Of a stretch of 64,000 nt of DNA, positions 22,238 through 32,999 are shown piece after piece (the stretch's first letter is position 1; each line of letters begins with the position of its first letter). The position numbers and the translations under genes were made by a program. Source of the stretch: Corylus avellana. Lineage: Eukaryota > Streptophyta > Magnoliopsida > Fagales > Betulaceae. Where the stretch lies: assembly GCF_901000735.1 (NCBI RefSeq), contig NC_081545.1, positions 17,492,758 to 17,556,757 of the forward strand, given 5' to 3'. The notes under the pieces are model-generated. The model was not told where the DNA came from, searched no databases, and saw only the letters and a list, made by a program, of their open reading frames with translations.

Positions 22238-23503
22238 TTAGTTTAGATAAGTTTGGTCCTCCAAGGGCATTTCTTCAATCTCTGTGATCTTCAATTCCAA
22301 GAACAGTTTCAATCACTGACCAATTACCTTGAAAGTATTTCCATTCTTGGGATCTTCGATCTCAATGGCTCCAAGAGTGGAAATAGTACGTACTATGAAA
22401 GATCCAGTCCATCGAGATTTCAGCTTGTCTGGTAACAGATGCAGCCGTGAATTATACAGGAGAACTTTCTTACCAACTTCAAAAGATCTTCTAAAAATGT
22501 TTTGGTCATGGGCCTTCGTCATCTAAGCTTTGTACAGTTTGGCACAGTCATACGCATCATTTCTCAAATCCTCTAATTCATTGAGTTGGAGCTTCCTTTG
22601 AGTACTAGGCTTGGTCAGATTGAAGTTCAGCTGCTTAATTACCCAATATGCTCGATGATTCAATTCAATAGGAAGATGACACACCTTGCCATACACAAGT
22701 CGATAGGGAGACATGCCAATTGAGGTCTTGAAAGTTGTCTGGTACGCCCACAGTGCATCATTAAGTTGCAGAGACTAATCTTTTCTTGTTGGGTTTACCA
22801 TCTTCTTCAGTATCCTCTTGATTTCCCTCTTTGATATCTCGACTTGACCACTTGTCTGAGGGTGGTAGGGAGTTACAACTTTATGGGTAATACCATATTT
22901 CTTCATTAGTTGCTCAAAAAATCTATTGCAAAAGTGCTTTCCCCCATCACTAATTATGGCATGTGGTGTCCCAAAATCATGCAAACACGTTGTCTTTCAA
23001 AAATTGAAGCACAACCTTATGATCATTGGTTTTGCAAGCAATGGCATCCACCCACTTAGAAATGTAGTCTACAACCACAAGGATGTAGAGGTACCCATAA
23101 GAGTTCGGGACAGGTCCCATGAAGTCGATGCCCCAAACATCAACAAGCTCCACAATCAAAATCGAGTTCAACGGCATCATATTCCTCCTTCCAATACTTC
23201 CTAATTTCTGTCATCTCTCACAAGCTGAACAGTAGGCATGTGCAGCACGAAAAAGGGAGGGCGAATAGAATCCACATTGAAAAATCTATACGGTTGACTT
23301 TTTCGAACTGAAGTGTCCTCCACATGCATGATCATGGCAAAAGGAGATGACATTTTGTTGGTCACTCTCAGGAATACATCTCCGTATGATTTGATCTGGG
23401 GAGTATTTGAACAAATAGAGGTCGTCCCAAAAGAAGTACTTCACCTCAGCCAAAAATTTTGATCTATCTCGCTCGGTCCAATGTGAGGGCATCTGATCAG
23501 TGA
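22238..23503 (-). pseudogene. D1 Ty3/Gypsy (Athila/Tat-like) integrase remnant
   Basis: Read downward from 23503, the frame fragments encode the N-terminal zinc-binding part ([14 protein letters not shown], about 23330), the catalytic core with [27 protein letters not shown] and [11 protein letters not shown], and the C-terminal part with [15 protein letters not shown] and RSFEVGKKVLLYNS, ending at a TAA at 22238-22240. The core keeps the DD35E residues. Stops and frameshifts (near 23190, 22980, 22770 and 22523) split it. Reverse transcriptase and RNase H are absent: the module starts abruptly at 23503 beside the 3' region of D2. The KACHLP-type motif marks the Athila/Tat branch. Confidence 0.8.
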
Positions 23504-23903
23504 CAATGCAAACCACAGTTATTGCTTAACTTATAATTAACAACATAGCACAAACCTTTTTTTTTTTCTGTGGAAAGAAATTGAAATAAATGATAAAAAT
23601 ATAACAAGAAACAAACAAATAAAAGATAACAAAAAATGGACAGCAGTGTCTTTCCATACCCCCAAACTTTAATCACACATTGTCCTGAATGTGGGTAGAA
23701 ATACAAGACTGGGAGGAGAAGAAAACCGAAGAATGTAGAGAGAATGTCCCCCAAACTTACTCATAGAAACACTTGTCCTGTACATGACAACAACAAGAAA
23801 ACAAAAATAAAATCAAATGACAAGAAATAAAAGGAAAGAGGGCTTGCCTCCCATAAGCACTAAGTTTAGCGTTTTCAGTCAGACTCTCCACAGCAAATGA
23901 GGA
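23504..23903 (-). other. D2 truncated 3' region
   Basis: It contains the post-pol motif (GCTAAACTTAGTGCTTATGG on the minus strand, 23842-23884), the CACATTCAGGACAATGTG hairpin (23675-23692) and its purine box. It is cut at 23504-23512, in mid-region, where D1 integrase sequence begins. It also provides an uninterrupted version of the B2 insertion site (GTACATGACAACAAC at 23780). Confidence 0.6.
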
Positions 23904-25107
23904 TTAGTTTAGATATCTTGGGTCCTTCAAGGGCATTTCTTCAATCTCTGTGATCTTCAATTCCAAGAACGGTTTCAAACGTTGACCATTTACCTTGAAA
24001 GTATTTCCATTCTTGGGATCCTCTATCTCAATGCTCCATGAGTGGAAACTATATGAACTATGAATAGTCTAGTCCATCAAGATTTGAGCTTGTCTGGGAA
24101 CAGATGCAACCGTCAATTATACAGGAGGACTTTCTAACCAACTTCAAAAGATCTTCTCAAAATGTTTTGGTTGTGGGCCATCTTCATCTAAGCTTTGTAC
24201 AGCTTGGGACAATCATACGCATCATTGCTAAAATCCTCTAATTCATTGAGTTGGAGCTTCCTTTCAGTACCAGGCTTGGTGAGATTAAAGTTCAGCTGCT
24301 TGATAGCCCAATATGCTCGATGCTTCAATTCCATAGGAAGATGACACGCCTTGTCATACACAAGTCGATAGGGAGACATGCCAATCGAGGTCTTGAAAGT
24401 TGTCTGGTACGCCCACAGTGCACCATTAAGTCGCAAAGATTAATCTTTTCTAGTTAGGTTTACCGTCTTCCCCAGTATCCTCTTGATTTCCCTGATTGAT
24501 ACCTCGACTTGACCATTTGTCTGTGGGTGGAAGGGAGTTGCAACTTTATGGGTAATATGATATTTCTTCATGAGTTGCTAAAAAAATTTATTGCAAAAGT
24601 GCTTCCCCACATCACTAATTATGGCACGTGGTGTCCCAAAACATGCAAACACATTGTCTTTCAAAAATTGAAGCACAACCCTATGATCATTGGTTTTGCA
24701 AGCAAATGCCTCCACCCACTTAGAAACGTAGTCAACAACCACAAGGATGTAGAGGTACCCATAAGAGTTTGGGAAAGGTCCTATGAAGTCGATGCCCCAA
24801 ACATCAAAAAGCTCCACAATCAAAATTGGGTTCAATGGCATCATATTCCTCCTTCCATACTTCCTATGTTCTAGCATCTCTCACAAGCTGAACAGTAGGC
24901 TTGTGTGTCATGGAAAAGGGAGGGCCAATAGAATCCACATTGAAAAATCTGTGCGGCTGACTTTTTCAAACTGAATTGTCCACCACATGCATGATCATGG
25001 CTAAAGGAGATGACATTTTGTTGGTCACTCTCAGGAATACATCTCAGTATGATTTGATTTGAGCAGTATTTGAACAAATAGGGGTTGTCCCAAAAGAAGT
25101 ACTTCAC
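23904..25107 (-). pseudogene. D2 Athila/Tat-like integrase remnant
   Basis: Reading down from 25107 the sequence encodes FFWDNPYLFKYCSNQ, the HHCC zinc-binding region ending YCSACERC, the core [16 protein letters not shown] and [11 protein letters not shown] (Gly after the catalytic Asp changed to Val), then [20 protein letters not shown] and the C-terminal part to 23904. Stops or frameshifts occur near 24870, 24570, 24440 and 24187. It is truncated at 25107 by the family-A LTR A2. Confidence 0.8.
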
Positions 25108-26191
25108 TGTTGTGCCAAATATTACCTAAATTAATAAATAATGTTTAATACGTTTTAACTCTCATGTGCACAAGATCAAAATAATAGTATAGTGCGGCAA
25201 GTACAAGATCGATCCCACGAGGATTGTTGATTTTGTTGTAGAATTTAATTAAAATATCAAACTTGTTACGAGATTGATATTATGAAAAAGGAAATAAAAG
25301 GATATAAAGATAAAGTAAAGGTAGGGCTTTGATATCCATCACTAATTATGCTCAACTAATATAACAATATGCCAATGATCCAATCATATTATGAATACTT
25401 AATGTTTGTCAACCTAAGGGCATGAGTGTATACTCCTTAAGCTATTGATTTTTCTAAGCAATGAGTTAGGGATGGGTGTATACTCTAACTCTTTTCTTTC
25501 TCAAAGGATTTATCATGGGTGTATACTAAGTTGTTCTTTAAGAAAGCATAAATCTATGAAAATCGACAAACACACGGAACCTAGGGCGGGTGTATACTCC
25601 CGGTTTTTCATGTTGATTAACCCAAGAATCCGGTATGGATTTATTTTGTTACTCTTATTAAACCCAGGACTCGGTTTAATAAGTAATCATATTAAGTCCT
25701 AGTCGAAATTGGAATAGGATTCATCCAGAATTGCGTTCTTATCTTGTAGGGTGATTTTAGCATAGCGGCGCTCCGAATTAGGAAAATGTTATTTCACAGA
25801 GATTTCTAGCATTTTGAGTTATCTTTCCAATGCCACTTGAATCATCTCACTCGAATATTTGAGCCGAAAGTTATGGTCAAAATACCAAGACATGTGCATA
25901 ATCCAATTTTGAATCCAATCCGATTTTGACTCTAATTTGAGAAATTATGATTTAATCCTTTCTTTTATTTGATTAAACTTAACCATGATTGGCTAAGCTC
26001 AACCATATCTTCTAGGTCTTCCCAATTTTCCTTGTAAGCTTGGAACTTTTCTGAAAACGCTTTCATTTATCCCAAAAACCTATAAAACAAAGAAAATACA
26101 AAAAGAAAGTAAAATAGCACAAACTAACAATACTAAGGAATTAACACATATAAGTTTAAGGGCTAAAATATGAATATTTTGGCACTTAATA
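25108..26191 (-). mobile_element. mosaic A/B LTR (A2), 3' LTR of element A7
   Basis: From 25108 to about 25690 the sequence is family A and includes all four loop-motif copies of the hairpin array (25405-25625). From about 25690 to 26030 it matches the family-B U3 (GGAATAGGATTCATCC, GTTATGGTCAAAATACC). From about 26040 to 26191 it returns to the family-A U3 start. The recombination removed the family-A TATA box, transcription start and GATCGA cluster; I see no replacement TATA box. The LTR starts TATTAAGTGCC next to the polypurine tract. Confidence 0.75.
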
Positions 26192-26736
26192 CACCCCCAG
26201 ACTTACATATTGCTAGTCCCTTAGCAGTATGAAACTAAAAACAAAATGGAAAAATTAAAAACAAAAAGGTAAATCCATCTTTTGTGGGATGTACGATTGC
26301 ATTTAGTATATGCAACAAGCCTTTTAAACCCCTAGGAATTTCCTAGAGGACGAGTGAAGTCTCATGAGGGTTTTCTAGGAATGTTACTCACAAACATTAT
26401 GCAAGAGTCCATGTTATCCAAAAATTAAGGTATTACTCAAAACCATGATTTTGATTCATTAGCAAGCTTAAAAAGATGAACTCCATCTTCACAATGAACT
26501 GGAATCTCAAAGTTCCATTACTTACAAAGGACATGCTAAAACATCACAAGTTTGAAAATAGTGTAAAGTGAACTAGCACAAAATTATGAAGCTTCCAAGT
26601 ATTTCCAATGTGCAATGTCTTCATATCTCAAAGTTCATTGAAATCCCTATTAGAATGAACAATGATGGCATATTTTTCTCTCTTTTTTTTATTTTTTTTG
26701 GTCAGGTTGTGTAATGTTTGGTTCCCTTAAGCTTTC
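26192..26736 (-). other. A7 3' noncoding region, LTR-proximal part
   Basis: Polypurine tract AAGTCTGGGGGTG at the LTR edge followed (in increasing coordinates) by the shared noncoding region, including the poly-T/A run near 26684-26700. It is interrupted at 26737 by solo LTR A3 and continues at 28080. Confidence 0.65.
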
Positions 26737-28074
26737 TATTAAGTGCTAAAATATTCATATTTTTAGCCCTTAACTTACATGCGTTAATCCTTTACTTTTG
26801 TTTAATTTATGTCATTTTAGTTCTTTTATGTGTTTTCTTGTTTTTATAGGTCCTTAGAAAAAAAATAAGCAATCTCAGAAGTTTTGGACTCAAAACAGCT
26901 ATTTTGGGAAAATTGGAGGCTCTGGTAGTGCGTTCGATCGTAGAGGAGCTGCGATCGAGCGCATTACAGGCAAAGACAATGAAGCATAAGGCACTTGTGA
27001 TCGAGCGTCCAGCACAACAGGATCGATCGCAGTCCTGCAATCGATCGCACACGGGCTGCGATCGAGTGCACCCGTGTGTGATGAGCAAGTCAACCGCCAG
27101 CCTTGATATGGAAAGTGCAATTTCTAGGGTTTTGTAACTTTGTACAAACTAGGGCTCAAACCCTATGATTTTTTAGGTTTCTAGAGTATTCCTAAGGCTT
27201 ATAAATGGACCCTTAAACCTCTAGAATAGACACAATTCCCAATGAGAAGAATTGGAGCTCTTCTAGTTCAAGTTTTGGGCTTATTCCTTTCATTTCTTTT
27301 TATTTTATGAAGATGTTTAACATCAAACTTATGTGTAACTAATTTATTTAGTAGGGCTAGATTGAAGCCCTACTTATGTTTTGTTAATATTCAATATTGG
27401 CGCATTTGTGATGATCATGTTGTGATATTTAACTTGATTAATTCCTGCTTTCATGAATTCCTCATATGTGTGTTCCTTATCAACATATGCATGTGGTATG
27501 GACTAGTTAGTTAAATCAATTTGGATGACCGAGTTCTGGGTTTAATAAAAGTAACAAAAGATATCCACATCGGATTCTTCAGTTAATCAACATGGGGAAC
27601 CAGGAGTATACACCCATGCCCTCGGCCTCATGTGTTTGTCGATTTTCACAGAATTATGCTTTCTTAACGAACAACTTAGTATACACCATGCTAAATCCTT
27701 TAAGAAAGAAAAGAGTTAGAGTATACACTCATGCCTAACTCGTTGTTTAGGGAAATCAATAGCTTAAGGAGTATACACCCGTGCCCTTAGGTTGACAAAC
27801 ATTAGATATACATAACATGATCAAAACATTGGCATATTGTTATATTATCGAAATATAATTAGTGGTGGATATCAAAGCCCTACCTTTTTATTATTATCAA
27901 ATCAAAAATCAATCTTTGTTTTGTTTTACTTAAGGAATTTATTTTAAGCAAAATAGCAATCGTCGTGGGAATGACCCCGTACTTGCATCATTTACTACTA
28001 TGTTGACCTTGTGCACTTGCGGGTAAAACATACAATTATTTGCCTATTAATTTAGGTACATATTTGTAACAACA
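26737..28074 (+). mobile_element. solo LTR A3 (family A), TSD CTTTC
   Basis: A complete 1338-bp LTR, TATTAAGTGC to GTAACAACA, is flanked by the 5-bp duplication CTTTC (26732-26736 and 28075-28079). It has the GATCGA-box cluster (about 26925-27080), TATA box TATAAATGGACC (27200) and the hairpin array (27590-27800). The flanking sequence rejoins exactly into the shared 3' region (AAGCTTTCTAATTGA), proving insertion followed by LTR-LTR recombination. The 5' terminus is TA instead of TG. Confidence 0.9.
27590..27800 (+). promoter_or_regulatory. family-A hairpin array in transcribed LTR (A3 copy)
   Basis: Four copies of AGTATACACCCATGC-like sequence lie at 27605, 27678, 27720 and 27770. Each is enclosed by a different inverted repeat: CATGGGG with CCTCATG-type, CTTTCTTAA(A)G with CTTTAAGAAAG plus TTAG with CTAA, GAGTTAG with CTAACTC, and CTTAAGG with CCTTAGG. 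The array lies about 400-600 bp after the TATA box, so it would be in the 5' leader of the RNA. Folding is inferred from base complementarity only. Confidence 0.6.
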
Positions 28075-28299
28075 CTTTCTAATTGATCCATGTAACGAGT
28101 GTTAAGTCAATGACTCCCAAACCAGATGGTTTTAGGCCATTAGGTGCAGAGACACCCCTAGGACTTACTAACTCGAGTCAAAAAGGTTACGAAACCAAAC
28201 TAATCATGACATCAATCAAATCAATCACCTTTTGACGTGAACACTCAATACTTTGAGGCAAGAGGTTCAGTTACTCAGTGAAAAGCTTATCAATGATTA

Positions 28300-28339
<40 letters not shown>

Positions 28340-28964
28340 TTGTATCACATATATATATGCCAAAGTATCCATCTAATATATCATCCAATTTCACCCAAGA
28401 CATAGAAACACACACATCAGACTTCATGTCATACCCCACAAATTATGTGCTAATGTGCTTGTGTATGATCAAATCAAACATGTGAATTCTCAACTGTCCT
28501 AAGCAAGTAACCAAATTGAAAAACTCAATTATCAGATCATGTCTTCAAAATTTTAAGCTCATCAATGAAATCAAATCATAATTTTTAAAGTCAACCAAAA
28601 TTTTAAGACAAACATGAACATGCATATATATATATATATATATTCACAACAACCTAAAATAAAACTAGAATTTTTTTTTTCTTTTCATAACAACAAAACT
28701 GGGACAAAGTGTTTGTAAATTCTCTCCCATACCCCCAAACTTAAATTACACATTGTTCCCAATGTGTCTATAACATGGAAAAAATTTACCCAGGATATGA
28801 ACGAAATTGTCTGGAATAACATGGCTCATAGCACACCCCCAAACTTGAACTGAAGCACACTTGTCCCTGCAAAACAAAATACTAAAATAACAACGGATAA
28901 CGAAAAGAATTAAAAATAAAAATAAAATAAAAACAAATAAACAAGGAAATAAAAAGGATATGTT
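28075..28964 (-). other. A7 3' noncoding region, ORF-proximal part
   Basis: It resumes after A3 with the shared block (28080-28270), an (ATT)n tract, a TA repeat (28625-28643), the ACACATTG-GGAA-CAATGTGT hairpin (28748-28767) and purine box. A second purine box of the AAGTTTGGGGGTGTG type lies at about 28833-28850. Confidence 0.6.
28297..28340. repeat. (ATT)n microsatellite
   Basis: An uninterrupted run of about 14 ATT units lies in the A7 3' region, where other copies have only T-rich or AT-rich low-complexity sequence. Confidence 0.9.
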
Positions 28965-29010
28965 GTGGGGTGCCTCTCATGAGCGTTAAGTTTAACGTCT
29001 TCAGCCAGAC
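28965..29010 (-). other. conserved post-ORF motif (A7 copy)
   Basis: On the minus strand this reads GTCTGGCTGAAGACG, then TTAAACTTAACGCTCATG, then AGAGGCACCCCACA. Nearly the same block follows the last ORF in A5, A6, D2, D3 and D4. It is noncoding and of unknown role; the proximity to the ORF end is constant. Confidence 0.65.
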
Positions 29011-29125
29011 TTTGGTACTTTAAACTTGAAGCACCAATCTTTCCTTCTCTTGCACCAATCTTTCCTTCTCTTGCACCAAAGGGAATGAATCTTTTCTGCT
29101 GCAAGGTGATTCCAAATGTCTATAG

Positions 29126-30419
29126 ATTAGGGAGGACCACTTTGAGTTTTCTTAAACAGTTTCTCATCCGGTGGGGAATCATGAACTGGAATAAAGTAGG
29201 AAGAATAGTAAGGGAGCTTCTCCATCTTGATGTCCTCAATTTGCTCATGTGGTAGCTCTAACAGACTTCTCTCCTGGCCTCTTGGTGTTTTTTGAATAAG
29301 AGCTAATGTTGAAAAAAATTTAGTGCTCTCTTCTTTTTCTTGATGTGGCTCCTATGGAACCTCGGTTTGCTCCTCCTTTCCCTTTTCCACTTGATTTTCA
29401 ACCACCTCTTCATTCCTCAATGAGTCAGCTTGCTCATGATAGTAGGTGCACTCTTCCTCCATGTAGTGCTCATTAGGATTGGTCACCAATTGATTTTGGC
29501 GCTCTTCTTCTTCTTCTTTAAGTATGTCTAATATTTGCTTGAGGTGAGCCTCCATCCTTTCAAATGATTGCATGCGAGAGTTCTCCATCCTTTTAAGTGA
29601 TCGATTTCTTTCCTTCATTTGGCTAAGAAAAGCTAATATTATTTCTTCTAAGCTGGCATGCGCTTCTTCTAAGGCAGACCTTTTTGGAGGAGATGGTTCT
29701 TCTTTGTATTGTTGAGGCCAATCGATTGGAGATAGCCCCTCGTCATGATAATGTTGAGACCAATTGATGGGAGATGGCTCCTCTTCATGAGCTTCTATCT
29801 TGAAAATGGATTGCTGCAAACTGGGGTTAAGACAAGAATAGGAGTGATCATAGAACTGTGGAGATGGCTCTTCTTCATGATAGCTGATACTCTCTTCCTT
29901 AATATAGTGTCCATGAGGAGTGGTAACTGACTGACTTTGGCGCTCTTCCTTTTTGAGAAAATTTGTTCATTGTGTACAATGGGCCTCCGTCCTTTCAACT
30001 GATTTCAAATGAGAGTTCCTCATCTCCTTAATTGCTGAACTGATCAGAGCTAATGTATCTTCAGAAAACTCAAGAGGAGGTGGTTTAGCTTGATATTGCT
30101 GTTGTGGAGCTGATTGAGAGGAATATGCATGATCATAGAATTGCTGATATGAGTGATGTTGTAGTCCATGAGATTGTGGAGGATGAATTTTGGGAGCTTG
30201 GACTTGCCATGAGAGATTGGACTGTTGGCTGCATGATGGGTTGTAGGAATCAAAATAGCGGTCATACCCCAATCTAGAGAAAGATGTGTTCATGTGCCCA
30301 TAAAATTTGTTAGAAGTTTGTCTCATTGTAGGACATTCTCTAAGATGGTGAGAAGGGTCATGGCAACATGAACATGGTCTACGGGGTGTCGGAATGCTAC
30401 CCCACATGTGTGAAAACAA
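29126..30419 (-). pseudogene. A7 Gag-derived ORF
   Basis: The frame read down from 30419 begins MFSHMWGSIPTP and encodes a CCHC knuckle CSCCHDPSHHLREC at about residue 17. A Gln/Tyr/Ser/Pro-rich linker follows, then a Glu-rich coiled coil and an acidic tail ending DEKLFKKTQSGPP. One frame is kept throughout, broken by a TGA near 29967 and a TAG near 29352. A module (ERQxQxV-TxPxxHY-xxEE) occurs twice, around 29930-29890 and 29505-29455, so this copy has an internal duplication absent from A6. No capsid domain and no pol are present. By family this is the RNA-binding C-terminal part of Gag. Confidence 0.7.
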
Positions 30420-30758
30420 AAATAGTAAAAGGTTAAAATAAAAACAAAATTAAAAATAAAACTTACAAAGATGCAGACTCAATCGACCCTGCATGAAAAG
30501 AAAAGAAAAAAAAATCAGATCTATAATTAGTGCAGTAGCTGTGCTGCTTTCTAGATGTGCGATTGATCGCATTGTGAGGTGCACTCGATTGCACTGGTGC
30601 GCTCGATCGTCCTGGTTGGGCGCTCGAGCGCACCTCTAGAGGCAAAACAGGAACTGCGGAAAAAACTAGAAAAACAGAAAAATTTAAAACAAAAATAAAT
30701 TAAAAGAAAAAAAATTCCAAACAAAATCAAACAATCCCTGGCAACGGCGCCAAAAACT
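30420..30758 (-). other. A7 leader with GATCGA cluster and PBS
   Basis: The primer-binding site is at 30735-30752; read on the minus strand it is TGGCGCCGTTGCCAGGGA, one mismatch from tRNA-Asp. The leader contains, at 30555-30640, words such as GTGCGCTCGAGCGCCC and GTGCGATTGATCGCA forming a GC-rich patch in otherwise AT-rich DNA. Confidence 0.75.
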
Positions 30759-31287
30759 TGTTGTGCCAAATATTACCTAAATCAATAGATAATATTTAGT
30801 ACGTTTTAACTCGCAAGTACACAAAATCAAAATAATAGTATAGTGCAGCAAGTACGAGATCAATCCCACAAGGATTGTTGATTTTGCTGTAGAATTTAAT
30901 CAAAATATCAAACTTGTCACGAGATTGATATTATGAAAGAGGAAATAAAAAGATATAAAGATAAAGTAAAGGTAGGGCTTTGATATCCACCACTAATTAT
31001 GCTCAACTAATATAGCAATATGCCAATGATCCAATCATATTATGAATACCTAATGTTTGCCAACCTAAGGGCATGGATGTATACTCCTTAAGCTATTGAT
31101 TTTCCTAAGCAACGAGTTAGGTATGGGTGTATACTCTAACTCTTTTCTTTCTCAAAGGATTTAGCATGGGTGTATACTAAGTTGTTCTTTAAGAAAGCAT
31201 AAATCTATGAAAATCGACAAACATATGGAACCTAGGGCATGGGTGTATGCTCCCGGTTTTCCATGTTGATTAACCCAAGAATCCGAT
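30759..31287 (-). mobile_element. A7 5' LTR, truncated by an inverted junction
   Basis: Starts next to the PBS as TGTTGTGCCAAATATTACC and carries the complete hairpin array (31060-31280), but the U3 and TATA box are missing. At 31287/31288 it is joined to plus-oriented 3'-region sequence of another family-A element. Confidence 0.75.
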
Positions 31288-31584
31288 GTGGATTTCATCT
31301 TTTTAAGTTTGCTAATGAATAAAAATCATGATCTTGAAGTGATACTTTAATTTTGGGGATAACATGAACTGTACATGATGTTTGTGGGTAACATTCTTGA
31401 AAAACCCTTATGAGACTTCACTCGTCCTCTAGGGAATTCCTAGGGGTTTAAAAGGCTTCTTGCATACGTTAAATACAATCGTACATCCCACGAAAGATGG
31501 ATTTATCTTTTTGTTTTCTGCTTTTCCATTTAGTCTTTAGTTTTGTATCGCTAAGGGACTACCAATATGTAAGTTTCGGGGTGT
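31288..31584 (+). other. 3' region remnant of element A9
   Basis: Plus-strand 3' noncoding sequence (TTTTTAAGTTTGCTAATGAA, CCTAGGGGTTTAAAAGGCTT) ends in the polypurine tract AAGTTTCGGGGTG just before an LTR start. The body of the element is gone. Confidence 0.65.
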
Positions 31585-32856
31585 GTTAAGTGCCAAAATA
31601 TTCATATTTTAGCCTTTAACTTACATGTTTTAATCCTTTAGTTTTGGTTAATTTATGCCATTTAAGTTCTTTTATATGTTTTCGTTGTTTTTGTAGGTCC
31701 TCAGAAGAAAAGGAAGCAATCTTAGAAGCTTCGGACTTAAGGAGCAATTTTGAAGAATATTGGAGGCTCTGGTAGTGCGATCGATCGCAGGGGAGCTGCG
31801 ATCGAGCGCACTACAGGCAAAGACCACGAAGCGCAAGGCACCCGCGATCGCGCACCTGTGCGTGATGAGCAAGTTAGTCGCCAGCCTTGATATGGAAAGT
31901 GCAATTTCTAGGGTTTTGTAACTTAAGCAAACTAGGGCTCAAACCCTACAATTTTTAGGGTTTCTAGAGTATTCCTAAGGCTTATAAATAGACCCTTAAA
32001 CCTCTAGAACAGACAATATTTCCAAGGAAAAGAATTGGAGCTCTTCAAGTTCAAGTTTCGGGATTATTCTTTTCCGTTCTTTTTATTTTATGAAGATGTT
32101 TAACATCACACTTATGTGTAACTAATTTACTTAGTAGGGCTACGTTGAAGCCTTAGTTATGTTTAGCTAATATTTAATATTGGCACCTTTGTGATGATCA
32201 TTTTGTGATGTTTAACTTGATTAATTCCTGCTTTCATGAATTCCTCATATGTGTGTGCCTGATCAACATATGCATGTGGTATGGACTAGTTAGTTAAATC
32301 AATTTGGATGACCAATTCCTAGGTTTAATAAAAGTAACAAAAGAAATCCACACCGGATTCTTGGGTTAATCAACATGGGGAACCAGGAGTATACACCCAT
32401 GCCCTAGGCCTCATGTGTTTGTCAATTTCTACAGAATTATGCTTTCTTAAAGAACAACTTAGTATACACCCATGCTAAATCCTTTAAGAAAGAAAAGAGT
32501 TAAAGTATACACCCATGCCTAACTCATTGCTTAGGGAAATCTATAGCTTAAGGAGTATACACTCATGCCCTTAGGTTGTCAAGCATTAGATATACATAAC
32601 ATGAGCAAAATATTAGCATATTATTATATTATCTAAATATAATTAGTGGTGGATATTAAAGCCCTACCTTTTTATTATTATCAACTCAATTTCAATCATT
32701 GTTTTATTTTACTTAAGGAATTTATTTTAAGCAAAATTTAGCAATTCTCGGGGAATGACACCGTACTTGCATCATATACTACTATGTTAACCTTGTGCAC
32801 TTGCGGGTAAAATGTACAATTATTTGCCTATTAATTTAGGTAGATATTTGAACAAT
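31585..32856 (+). mobile_element. family-A LTR (A9)
   Basis: LTR from TGTTAAGTGCCAAAATATTC, with a compact GATCGA cluster (31775-31860), TATA box TATAAATAGACCC (31983) and a full hairpin array (32370-32580). Hairpin 2 here has a perfect 11-bp outer stem, CTTTCTTAAAG with CTTTAAGAAAG. The last bases (TTTGAACAATAGACAACAG) are disrupted where it meets the D3 3' region. Confidence 0.8.
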
Positions 32857-32999
32857 AGACAACAGTGTCTTTCCAAACCCCCAAACTTGAATTGTTCTGA
32901 ATGTGGGTAGAAATACAATACTGGGAGGAGAAGAAAACCGAAGAATGTAGAGAGAATGTCCTCCAAACTTACTCATATAAACACATGTCCTAAACATGA
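32857..32999 (-). other. D3 3' region, distal fragment with B2 target copy
   Basis: Contains the purine box CCAAACCCCCAAACTT and GGGTAGAAATACAATACTGG shared with D1, D2 and D4; the hairpin is partly deleted (only CTGAATGTGG remains). It ends with CATGA, the left copy of the B2 target duplication. Confidence 0.65.

Noticed and set aside
27590..27800. Regularly spaced 15-bp repeats resembling a CRISPR-like array
   Set aside because: The context is a plant LTR, spacing is uneven (about 40-75 bp), the 'spacers' are shared between copies, and the repeats are loops of hairpins.
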